Assembly: GCA_018609665.1 (NCBI GenBank)
Contig: JAHENN010000178.1
Location: 1-20,988 of the forward strand
Length of the DNA stretch: 20,988 nucleotides
DNA from: Haloarculaceae archaeon
GTDB lineage: Archaea; Halobacteriota; Halobacteria; Halobacteriales; Haloarculaceae
Reading direction: 5' to 3'
The notes under the pieces: generated by a model
Told to the model about the DNA's origin: nothing
Seen by the model: the letters and a program-made list of their open reading frames with translations, nothing else
Databases searched by the model: none
Program-made: the position numbers and the translations under genes
In this document: in pieces, positions 1 to 6,649 of the stretch
How positions within the stretch are numbered: the stretch's first letter is position 1
Layout of the letters: each line of letters opens with the position of its first letter

Positions 1-76
1 CGGCGAAACACGCTACCGCCGTCGCGCCGCCGAGCCGCCGCAGGCCGGGGGTCACGGTCGACCGTTCATTCGCCAT
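1..76 (-). CDS. Unidentified protein, N-terminal fragment (runs off the left edge)
   Basis: Reading leftwards from an ATG at 76 gives about 25 residues, beginning MANERSTVTPGLRRLGG and then ATAVACFA, where the window ends. The pattern of a basic stretch followed by small hydrophobic residues could be the start of a membrane segment or a signal. An A/T-rich TATA-like box (78-85) lies only a few bases upstream of this ATG. A leaderless transcript from that box would begin near the in-frame GTG at 55 (residue 8, then TPGLRR), so the GTG may be the real start. No family can be assigned from so little sequence. Confidence 0.45.
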   Translation of the reverse strand, partial: MANERSTVTPGLRRLGGATAVACFA

Positions 77-77
77 G

Positions 78-85
78 TAATATAA
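78..85 (-). promoter_or_regulatory. TATA-like box for the leftmost partial gene
   Basis: On the minus strand the sequence reads TTATATTA, a strong A/T island in very GC-rich DNA. Its centre is about 26 nt upstream of the GTG at 55, the usual haloarchaeal spacing for a leaderless start. It is only a few nt from the ATG at 76. Confidence 0.5.
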
Positions 86-181
86 GCCCCCGGCTGGCGG
101 CGTCCGGCGGCGACCACACGCTCGAGAGGTTCAGCCTGCGGCGAGACGCGCCGGCGACCGTCGCGGAGCCGTTCGTGACCC

Positions 182-1651
182 TCAGTCGTCCGACCCGCCG
201 ACCTGCTCGTGTTCGTGGAGCAGCGCCATCCGCTCTCTGAGGTCGACGCCCTTCCGCTCGTAGGCCCGGACGCGGTAGACGTAGAGGCCGGCCGACAGCG
301 CGATCCACGCGAGGACGACCGCCAGCGCCGAAGGGGCGCTCCGGGCGACCAGCAGCGTGAACAGCGCCGAGACGACGACGTTGCCGACGGCGACGACCCG
401 CAGCACCGGCATCGGGAGCCGGTAGATGGAGTGCTCGTAGCGCCGGGGGAAGGTCGTCGGCAGGTTCCACAGCGCGACGCCGCCCATCATGAACGCGACG
501 AAGATGCCGGTGACGACGACGACCACGAGCCAGTCGAGGACATCGATGTGCGAGAGCAGGGTGCCGTCGACGACGGAGACGGCCGGCGCCGCGAGGATGG
601 GGCCGAGCCCCAGGAAGACGATACCCCGGTGCGGCGTGCCGAAGCGGTCGTGGACCGCGGCGAAGGCATCGGGGACGACCTCGTCGCGGGCCGCCCGCAT
701 GATGGTCCGCGAGTAGGAGGTGTACAGCGTGTTGACGGTGGTCGCCGCCGCGACGAGCGCCCCGAGCGCGACGAGCAGCAGCAGCGGTTCCGGCAGGAAG
801 CCCGCTCCCTGCTCGCCGGCGACGGCGACCAGTCCCGCCTCGTAGGCCTCGCCCGTCTCCGGGTCGACCGTCTGCCGCCACGGCACCGCTGCGACCAAAG
901 CGAAGACGAGTCCGACCGTGACGACGGTGACGATCCCCATCCCGACCGCCAGTACCCGGGGGATGTTCTCGACGGGATTCTCCAGTTCCTCGCCGATCTC
1001 GACGATCATGCCGAACCCCTGGAAGGGGATGTACAGCAGGACGACCGCGAGGAAGAACGGCGCCAGCCCCTCCGCGAACAGCGCCCCGGGGAACACGGGC
1101 GTGAGGTTGCCCGCGTCGGCCGCTGGGACGGCGCCGACGATGAAGACCACGAGCGCCGCGAGGAAGGTCAGCACCATGCCGATCTGGACCCGCGTGACGA
1201 TGCGGATGCCGACGTAGTTCAGCGCGAGGAAGAGCCCGAGCAGGCCCCAGACGGCCGCCAGCGTCGGCACCGGCGCGACGCCCAGCGTCTCGAGGATGCC
1301 GTTGAGGTACTGGGCGAACCCGAGCGCCGCGAAGAGCAGGTACGACCAGACGGCCAGAACGGGCACGGAGACGCCGAGCATCCCCCAGAACGGGCCGACG
1401 AGCCGCGACGCGTAGACGTAGATGCCGCCGGCGACGGGAATCGCGCCCCCCAGTTGCAACAGCAGGAGCACGCCGAGTACCATCGGCACCACCGACGCGA
1501 GGACGGCGAGGGCGACGCTCGGGCCGGCCGCGGCGGCCATCTGGGTCGGCACGACGAAGATGCTCATCCCGATCGCGGTCCCGACCAGCAGGGCGACGGC
1601 GCCCGGAAGTCCGACCTGTTCGTCGATCAGCTTGTAGTCGTCGGCCGGCAT
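182..1651 (-). CDS. APC-superfamily amino acid permease
   Basis: A 489-residue polytopic membrane protein, close to the usual APC transporter length, with about 12 hydrophobic segments. The N-terminus (LPGAVALLVGTAIGMSIFVV, about residues 14-33) is the classic first APC helix with a broken glycine-rich centre that contacts substrate in this fold. A PVAGGIYVYASR segment in helix 2-3 corresponds to the family PxxGG(x)Y pattern. It probably moves amino acids or related amines across the cytoplasmic membrane; the substrate cannot be read from sequence. Transcribed leftwards 54 bp downstream of a tandem-USP gene on the same strand, so the two are probably one operon. That pairing mirrors the fused permease-USP protein encoded divergently next door. 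The ATG at 1651 is the only start that keeps a normal short N-terminal tail. No convincing TATA box lies in the 54 bp gap. Confidence 0.9.
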   Translation of the reverse strand: MPADDYKLIDEQVGLPGAVALLVGTAIGMSIFVVPTQMAAAAGPSVALAVLASVVPMVLGVLLLLQLGGAIPVAGGIYVYASRLVGPFWGMLGVSVPVLAVWSYLLFAALGFAQYLNGILETLGVAPVPTLAAVWGLLGLFLALNYVGIRIVTRVQIGMVLTFLAALVVFIVGAVPAADAGNLTPVFPGALFAEGLAPFFLAVVLLYIPFQGFGMIVEIGEELENPVENIPRVLAVGMGIVTVVTVGLVFALVAAVPWRQTVDPETGEAYEAGLVAVAGEQGAGFLPEPLLLLVALGALVAAATTVNTLYTSYSRTIMRAARDEVVPDAFAAVHDRFGTPHRGIVFLGLGPILAAPAVSVVDGTLLSHIDVLDWLVVVVVTGIFVAFMMGGVALWNLPTTFPRRYEHSIYRLPMPVLRVVAVGNVVVSALFTLLVARSAPSALAVVLAWIALSAGLYVYRVRAYERKGVDLRERMALLHEHEQVGGSDD

Positions 1652-1705
1652 CGTGGGTGACGGTACCGTGCCGGCGAACCGTCTTGAAGATACCCCCGGC
1701 GGCGG

Positions 1706-2539
1706 CTACCGGCGGCCGAACAGCCGCCGGCGCAGCGACCGCTCGCCGGGCCGCTCGGCCAGCAGCACCGGCGTGTCGAGCCGCTCCAGCACCGACGGCG
1801 CCGGCGACCCGCCGACGGCGCGCGCGAGCAGTCCCCGCTCCGTGGCGCCGACGACGACCAGCGTCGCGGCCGCCGCCGCGCGCTCGATTTCCGCCGCGAC
1901 GTCGCCGGTCTCGACGCGCAGGTCGGCGTCGGCGAGGCCGTGGGCGGCCGCCCACTCCTCGAGGAACGCCCGCGCGTTCTCGTCCCCGTCGGCGACGTGC
2001 AGCACCGACACCTTGGCGTCGGCGGTCGCCCGGAGGGCCCGCGCCACCGCCGCCGAGAGCTCCGAGGAGCGGCCCCCGGCGGTCGGGACGAGGACCCGCG
2101 AGGGGTCGAACTCCCGGCCGTCCAGCACTAGGACGTCGCACGGGAGGGTCCCGGCGAGTTCGTCGACGGCCCGCTCCGCGCGACCGCCGGCCAGTCGGGC
2201 GCCGCCGTGGCCCATCACGAGCGCGTCGGCGTCGTTCGTCCGGGCGGCGTCGAACACCTCCGCGAGGCTCCGGTGGGAGAGCACCGTCTTCGTCTCGACG
2301 GGGACGCCTACCTCCCCGGCGTCGGCCTCGGCCGCAGCGAGCAGGCGCTCGGACTCGGCCGTCAGCTCCTCGTTTTCGGCGGCCGCCGACAGCGCCGTCT
2401 GGTCGGGCACCCGCACGACGTGGACGGCCAGCACCTCCCCGTCCCGGCCGGCCGCCAGCGCGCCGGCCAGCGCGACGAGCGGCCCCTCAGTCCAGGGGTT
2501 CGCCAGCGCGACCATCACCGTCGGCGGGGCGTCGGTCAC
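1706..2539 (-). CDS. Tandem universal stress protein (UspA) domain protein
   Basis: About 277 residues forming two UspA-like halves: residues 8-140 (VMVALANP... CDVLVLD) and 148-265 (RVLVPTAGG... TPVLLAE). The second half has the motif GATERGLLAR followed by GGS, resembling the nucleotide-binding signature of ATP-type USPs. The whole protein aligns with the C-terminal half of the permease encoded at 2967-5303, sharing VPDQT, VLSHR, FDAAR, SLPCD/TLPCD, VPTAGG, VETGDV, GATERGLL and a final RLFG. The GTG at 2539 was chosen because homology begins right after it. The frame stays open to a GTG at 2674, but that extension is an arginine/proline-rich stretch with no counterpart in the paralogue. USPs are soluble nucleotide-binding regulators; next to an APC permease gene, this one may act as the permease's detached regulatory module (inference). 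Confidence 0.85.
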   Translation of the reverse strand: MTDAPPTVMVALANPWTEGPLVALAGALAAGRDGEVLAVHVVRVPDQTALSAAAENEELTAESERLLAAAEADAGEVGVPVETKTVLSHRSLAEVFDAARTNDADALVMGHGGARLAGGRAERAVDELAGTLPCDVLVLDGREFDPSRVLVPTAGGRSSELSAAVARALRATADAKVSVLHVADGDENARAFLEEWAAAHGLADADLRVETGDVAAEIERAAAAATLVVVGATERGLLARAVGGSPAPSVLERLDTPVLLAERPGERSLRRRLFGRR

Positions 2540-2848
2540 GGTCCCTTCAGCCGCCTCCCGGCGGCGGGTCCGCCGCCGCGCCGCCGCCGGGGTACGGTCG
2601 TTGCGCCGCCGCCGTCTCCCCGGCCTCTCCGGCGGCGGGCAGAACGACGCGCCGCGTGCTGGCCACGTGTACACCCCCAGCTACTCCCGGGAAGGCGAGC
2701 GGGTGGTCCCTCGTCGGTACGTCCGTCCTCCCCTCTGCGGGTCGCGTGTCATGCCGGCCGGTACGCCGGCACCGGTGTTAAGCGTTCAGAACGGACCGTC
2801 GCGACGGAGATGACGGAATATAAATCGGAGGCCGACGAACCGACGACC
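2540..2848. other. Divergent intergenic region between split and fused USP-permease genes
   Basis: About 310 bp between the USP gene (-) and the leader ORF of the fused permease (+). It holds the permease TATA box (2817-2825). A weak TTAA element at 2779-2782 lies 27 nt upstream of a minus-strand ATG at 2752 that opens a 23-codon ORF ending at 2681, next to the GTG at 2674. Otherwise it is GC-rich sequence with no recognisable coding or RNA signal. Confidence 0.5.
2817..2825 (+). promoter_or_regulatory. TATA box of the fused permease-USP gene
   Basis: The sequence AATATAAAT is the most A/T-rich element in the divergent gap. Its centre is 28 nt upstream of an ATG at 2849, which predicts a transcript starting at or near that ATG. 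The permease start itself lies a further 110-120 nt downstream, so the transcript would carry a leader that is itself open for translation. Confidence 0.65.
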
Positions 2849-2965
2849 ATGTCGTCGTCAGCGCCGGCCGCTCGTCCGACGAACGACCGGTCGCTGGAGC
2901 GGGGCGCTGACGTGACCGGGGGGCGCCCACGGCCGTCGGCCGCGCGTCCGGGCCGGGGTGGCTAG
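2849..2965 (+). CDS. Possible 38-codon leader ORF upstream of the fused permease
   Basis: It starts with an ATG placed at the expected transcription start of the TATA box at 2817-2825 and ends with TAG at 2963-2965, one base before the GTG (2967) of the permease. The product begins MSSSAPAARPTNDRSLERG and matches no family I recognise. Its composition (Ala, Arg, Pro, Gly, Ser) could equally come from unselected GC-rich DNA. Its main interest is position: ribosomes loading at the leaderless 5' end would terminate exactly at the permease start, next to the G-rich ggggtgg at 2955-2961. That suggests termination-reinitiation coupling rather than a functional peptide. Confidence 0.3.
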   Translation: MSSSAPAARPTNDRSLERGADVTGGRPRPSAARPGRGG

Positions 2966-2966
2966 C

Positions 2967-5303
2967 GTGAGCGACGACGAACTCGCGAAGGACCTGGGGC
3001 CGCTGGCGGCGCTGACCATCGGCGTCGGGACGATGATCGGCGCCGGCATCTTCGTGCTGCCGGGGACGGCGGTCACGCGCGCAGGCCCGCTGGCGGCGGC
3101 CACGTTCGTTCTCGGCGGCGTCATCGCGCTGTTCACCGCGCTTTCGGCCTCCGAGTTGGGGACCGCGATGCCGAAGTCCGGCGGCGCGTACTTCTACATC
3201 AACCGGGCGCTGGGGCCGCTGTTCGGCTCCGTCAGCGGGTGGGCCAACTGGCTCGGGCTGGCCTTCGCCTCGGCGTTCTACATGTACGGCCTCGGCGAGT
3301 ACGTCAACACGCTCGTCGGCGCGCCGGCGCTGTCGGTCGGGCCGCTCTCGCTCGCGGCCGCACAGGTCATCGGCCTCGGCGGCGCCGTCTTCTTCATCGC
3401 GGTCAACTACGCCGGCGCCAAGGAGACCGGCGGTCTCCAGATAGTCATCGTCCTGCTGCTGCTCGGCATCCTCGCGGTCTTCACCGCCGTCGGTCTGCTG
3501 AACGCCGACCTCGAGTCGCTGACGCCGGTCGCCCCGCCCGGCACGACCGCGGAGGTGCTGCCGGTGACCGCCATCGTGTTCGTCTCCTATCTCGGCTTCG
3601 TCCAGATCACCTCCGTCGCGGAGGAGATCAAGGACCCCGGCAGGAACCTGCCCCGGGCGGTCATCGGCTCCGTCCTGCTCGTGACGGTCGTCTACGCGCT
3701 GTTTCTGGTCGTCCTGCTGGCGGCGGTGCCGAACGACCTCGTGGCGGGCAACGACACCGCCGTCGTCGACGCCGCGCGGCTCCTCTTCGGGAACTACGGC
3801 GCCTTCGGGTTCGACCTGAGCATCCTCGGGTGGGGGCTGTTGCTCTTCGGCGGCCTGCTCGCGACGGCGTCGTCGGCGAACGCCTCCATTCTCTCGTCGT
3901 CTCGCATCAACTTCGCGATGGGCCGCGAGAGAATCATCACGCCGCGACTCAACGAGATCCATCCCCGGTTCGGGACGCCCTACCGCTCCATCGCGGTCAC
4001 CGGCGGCCTCATCGTCGTCTTCCTGCTCCTGGGCAACCTGGAGCTCCTGGCGACGGCCGGGTCGGTGCTGCATCTCATCGTCTACGGCCTGCTGAACCTG
4101 TCGCTCGTCGTCATGCGGGAGGCCGACCCTCCGGGCTACGACCCGGAGTTCGAGACGCCGCTGTACCCCCTCGTGCCCGTCGTCGGGGCCGTCACCTCCT
4201 TCGCGCTCATCGTCTACATCGAGCCGCTGGTCGTCGTCCTCTCGGCGGGGCTGGTCGGCTTCGCCGCGCTGTGGTACCTGCTGTACGCCCGCCGGCACGT
4301 CGAGAGCGCGGGCGTGCTCGCGAGGTGGGTACTCGACCGCTCCGAGGAGATGCCGGACGCGGCGGTGTCGGCGGCCACCTCGGTCCGGCCGGAGGGCGAC
4401 GACTTCCGGGTGATGGTCCCGCTGTCGAACCCCGCGACCGAGGAGCACCTCATCACGCTCGGCGCCGCCGTCGCCAGCCAGCGCGACGGGACGGTCGTCG
4501 CGGTCAACGTCGCCAACGTGCCCGACCAGACCTCGCTGGCGGCGGCCCGGGACCGCGGCGCCCACGACGCCGCCGGCGACCTGCTGGAGCGTGCCGAGAC
4601 CGACGCCGAGACGTTCGACGTCGACGTCGAGACCCACGTCGTGCTGTCGCACCGCACCTTCGAGGAGGTGTTCGACGCCGCCCGGACCTACGGCGCCGAC
4701 GTCACGGTGATGGGCTGGGGCGAGGACGCCCACGGGTCGCCGGGCCGCGCCGAGTCCGCCATCGACGAGCTGGCCTACTCGCTGCCGTGTGACTTCCTGG
4801 TCTTCCGCGACCGCGGGTTCGACGCCTCCCGTATCCTCGTCCCGACCGCCGGCGGCCCCGCGTCGGTGCTCTCGGCGCGGGTCGCCGAGATACTGCGGGC
4901 CGAGTTCGGCGCCGAGGTGACGCTGCTGCACGTCACGGACGAGGGCGAAGAGGCGACGGGACGGGAGTTCCTGGAGTCGTGGGCCGACGAACACGGCCTC
5001 GAGGGGGCGGAACTGCTCGTCGAAACCGGCGACGTCGAGACCGCAATCGAGGCCGCCGCCCGCGACGCGTCGATGCTGATAATCGGGGCGACCGAGCGGG
5101 GTCTGCTCTCGCGGCTCGTCCGCGGGTCGCTCGTCCTGGACGTGCTGTACGACGTCGACTGTTCGGTCCTGCTCGCCGAGCGGGAACACGAGAGGGGGCT
5201 CCTCGACCGGCTGTTCGGCTCCGGCGCCCGCGAGGAGACGCCGAGCGAGACGGGCGTCGAACCGGAGCCGAGCGCCGTCCCGCCCGGCGCCGGCCGAGAG
5301 TAG
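2967..5303 (+). CDS. APC-family permease with fused C-terminal tandem USP domains
   Basis: About 778 residues. Residues 1-440 form a typical APC transporter: the first helix carries IGVGTMIGAGIFVLPG, then PKSGGAYFYINRALG, a conserved loop with EEIKDPGRNLPRA, and FGTPYRS before the later helices. From about residue 478 to 620 and 621 to 755 come two UspA domains (FRVMVPLSNP... and RILVPTAGG...), the second with GATERGLLSR and RGS in the nucleotide-binding loop. Cytosolic USP domains on transporters are an established archaeal arrangement, thought to sense nucleotide or stress state; the amino acid substrate is unknown. The GTG at 2967 (VSDDELAKDLGPLAAL) gives the N-terminus expected of relatives; an in-frame GTG at 2958 would add three residues. 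A leader ORF ends one base before 2967. A single USP gene follows 43 bp downstream. Confidence 0.92.
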   Translation: MSDDELAKDLGPLAALTIGVGTMIGAGIFVLPGTAVTRAGPLAAATFVLGGVIALFTALSASELGTAMPKSGGAYFYINRALGPLFGSVSGWANWLGLAFASAFYMYGLGEYVNTLVGAPALSVGPLSLAAAQVIGLGGAVFFIAVNYAGAKETGGLQIVIVLLLLGILAVFTAVGLLNADLESLTPVAPPGTTAEVLPVTAIVFVSYLGFVQITSVAEEIKDPGRNLPRAVIGSVLLVTVVYALFLVVLLAAVPNDLVAGNDTAVVDAARLLFGNYGAFGFDLSILGWGLLLFGGLLATASSANASILSSSRINFAMGRERIITPRLNEIHPRFGTPYRSIAVTGGLIVVFLLLGNLELLATAGSVLHLIVYGLLNLSLVVMREADPPGYDPEFETPLYPLVPVVGAVTSFALIVYIEPLVVVLSAGLVGFAALWYLLYARRHVESAGVLARWVLDRSEEMPDAAVSAATSVRPEGDDFRVMVPLSNPATEEHLITLGAAVASQRDGTVVAVNVANVPDQTSLAAARDRGAHDAAGDLLERAETDAETFDVDVETHVVLSHRTFEEVFDAARTYGADVTVMGWGEDAHGSPGRAESAIDELAYSLPCDFLVFRDRGFDASRILVPTAGGPASVLSARVAEILRAEFGAEVTLLHVTDEGEEATGREFLESWADEHGLEGAELLVETGDVETAIEAAARDASMLIIGATERGLLSRLVRGSLVLDVLYDVDCSVLLAEREHERGLLDRLFGSGAREETPSETGVEPEPSAVPPGAGRE

Positions 5304-5316
5304 ACCGGTCGCCAGC

Positions 5317-5324
5317 ACTTACGG
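5317..5324 (+). promoter_or_regulatory. Weak TATA-like element before the single-domain USP gene
   Basis: ACTTACGG, centred 26 nt upstream of the ATG at 5347, inside the 43 bp gap after the fused permease. The spacing suits a leaderless start, but the sequence is a poor TATA match, so the gene may simply be cotranscribed with the permease. Confidence 0.3.
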
Positions 5325-5346
5325 ACCGGCGCCACGAAGGCGTCCC

Positions 5347-5769
5347 ATGAGCACGGACCTCTTCGAGACGGTGCTCGTCCCCGTCGCCGACCCCGAGGAC
5401 GCCGACGAAACCGCCCGGGCGATCGAGCCGTACCTGGCCCCCGGCTCGGAGGTGGTCGTCGCCCACGTCGTCCCCAAGGGCGAGGGCGTCCCGGACAAGG
5501 CCTCGGTCGAACAGCGCGAGGCGTTCGCCGAGGAGGCATACCGGGCGTTCATCGACGAGTTCCCCGACGCCGGCCCGTCGGTGACGCCGCTGACGCTGTA
5601 CGGACGCGACGTGGCCGAAACCATCGTCGAGGGGGCGCTGGAGGCCGACGCAGCGGCCATCGCCTACACGCCTCGGGAGATGAGCCGCTGGATGGAGCTG
5701 CTGACGGGCAGCGTCTCGAAGGGACTGACCGAGAACGGCGAGCTGCCGGTGGTCGTCCTCCCCGACTAA
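5347..5769 (+). CDS. Single-domain universal stress protein (UspA family)
   Basis: A 140-residue protein, the usual length for one USP domain. It opens with the family's first beta strand (ETVLVPVADPEDADET) and ends with the last strand (LPVVVLPD). The nucleotide loop region reads YTPREMSRWMELLTGSVSKG: the GS that normally contacts phosphate is present, but the preceding Gly-rich turn is replaced by YTPRE, so ATP binding is doubtful. It differs clearly from the tandem USP modules nearby and is not a recent copy of them. It follows the fused permease by 43 bp on the same strand. Its TAA stop overlaps the TAG stop of the convergent small gene at 5766-5945. Confidence 0.85.
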   Translation: MSTDLFETVLVPVADPEDADETARAIEPYLAPGSEVVVAHVVPKGEGVPDKASVEQREAFAEEAYRAFIDEFPDAGPSVTPLTLYGRDVAETIVEGALEADAAAIAYTPREMSRWMELLTGSVSKGLTENGELPVVVLPD

Positions 5770-5945
5770 GAGGTGGTGAACCCCCCCGACCCGTCGTACT
5801 CCTCGAGCACCCACTCCAGCTCCTCGATGGCCCGGAGGATGGCCACCTCGGCGGTGTCCTCGAACTCCGAGGACGGCGGGTCGAAGTCGTCGTACCGGTC
5901 CTCCAGGTCCGCGATGCGCTCGCGAATCTCCGCTTCGGTTCGCAT
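5766..5945 (-). CDS. Small acidic haloarchaeal protein of unknown function
   Basis: A 59-residue protein starting MRTEAEIRERIADLEDRYDD, rich in Glu/Asp, with an almost entirely helical, coiled-coil-like pattern (EIRERIADLEDRY, then AILRAIEELEWVLEEY) and a glycine-rich tail. I do not recognise a named domain; short proteins of this type are common as conserved hypotheticals in haloarchaea. The ATG at 5945 fits the composition, because the open frame further upstream turns into Ser/Arg-rich nonsense. A weak ACAAAG element about 27 nt upstream may be its promoter. It diverges from msrB (82 bp gap) and converges with the USP gene, sharing the bases of their stop codons. Confidence 0.65.
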   Translation of the reverse strand: MRTEAEIRERIADLEDRYDDFDPPSSEFEDTAEVAILRAIEELEWVLEEYDGSGGFTTS

Positions 5946-6027
5946 ACACCCACCTTCGGCGGCGACCTCTTTGTGCTTGCGGCGTCGCCACCGCAACCGG
6001 CAAACGGCCGGCGCCCCAAACTGGCAT

Positions 6028-6420
6028 ATGGCCCGAGAGCTGCCGGAGACCGACGAGGAGTGGCGCGAACTGCTGACCGACGAGGAGTACCGCGTGCTCC
6101 GCGAGGCGGGCACCGAACCGAAGTTCAGCGGCGAGTACCTCGGCACGGACGACGACGGCGTCTACCGGTGTGCCGGCTGCGACGCCGAGCTGTTCGACTC
6201 CGGGACCAAGTTCGACTCCGACTCGGGGTGGCCCTCCTTCTACGCCGCCGCCGACGGCGCCGTCGAGCTGCGGGAGGACCGCAGCCACGGGATGGTCCGC
6301 ACCGAGGTCGTCTGCGCCCGCTGTGAGGGCCACCTCGGACACGTCTTCGACGACGGCCCCGACCCGACCGGCAAACGGTACTGCATGAACTCGGCGGCCC
6401 TGGAGTTCGACGACGAGTAG
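6028..6420 (+). CDS. msrB: Peptide-methionine (R)-S-oxide reductase
   Basis: A 130-residue protein of standard MsrB length. It reduces methionine-R-sulfoxide in proteins using thiol reductants and so repairs oxidative damage in the cytoplasm. Visible signatures are the zinc-binding pairs CAGC (C48, C51) and CARC (C96, C99), the core block SGWPSFY (residues 66-72), GHLGHVFDDGP, and the catalytic block RYCMNSAALEF with C119 as the attacking cysteine. The ATG at 6028 directly precedes the conserved start (ARELPETDEEW); the open frame upstream is antisense to the small gene and is not used. Apparently monocistronic. A weak gcaaacgg element lies about 25 nt upstream. Confidence 0.95.
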   Translation: MARELPETDEEWRELLTDEEYRVLREAGTEPKFSGEYLGTDDDGVYRCAGCDAELFDSGTKFDSDSGWPSFYAAADGAVELREDRSHGMVRTEVVCARCEGHLGHVFDDGPDPTGKRYCMNSAALEFDDE

Positions 6421-6649
6421 CGCGGGCCCGGAGCGTCTCGCACGTGGAGCATGCGGGCGGCGCCGTCCGGAGACGGCAGCGCTCGTGTGGATTTGACGTC
6501 GGGTCCCGCCCGGCGGCAGCGAACGATGGCGTCAACTCGACCCGGCGGGGACCGCTCCGGGCCGGTACCGGAGTCGCCGTCGACCCGGAGCCGAACGGAG
6601 TGCCGCCGGTGTGACGGAGGCGACGACGACCGCGGGACGTCTCGCGGCG
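6421..6649. other. Convergent intergenic region with one short hairpin
   Basis: 229 bp between the 3' ends of msrB (+) and the protease gene (-). A GC hairpin at 6462-6477 (GCCGTC-CGGA-GACGGC) lies 42 bp after msrB and could help terminate it. There is no clear U-rich tract, and I see no gene. Confidence 0.35.

Noticed and set aside
66..2141. Long minus-strand frame and a plus-strand frame (209-1660) across the first permease
   Set aside because: Low-complexity Arg/Gly/Ala or Asp/Arg/Gln translations overlapping a convincing permease; typical of stop-poor GC-rich DNA.
2540..2674. N-terminal extension of the free USP protein to the GTG at 2674
   Set aside because: The added 45 residues are Arg/Pro-rich and absent from the paralogous USP module; homology begins just after the GTG at 2539.
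2778..5318. Minus-strand open frame of about 846 codons opposite the fused permease
   Set aside because: It is rich in Arg, Gln, Asp and Gly with no domain pattern, and lies opposite a clear APC-USP protein.
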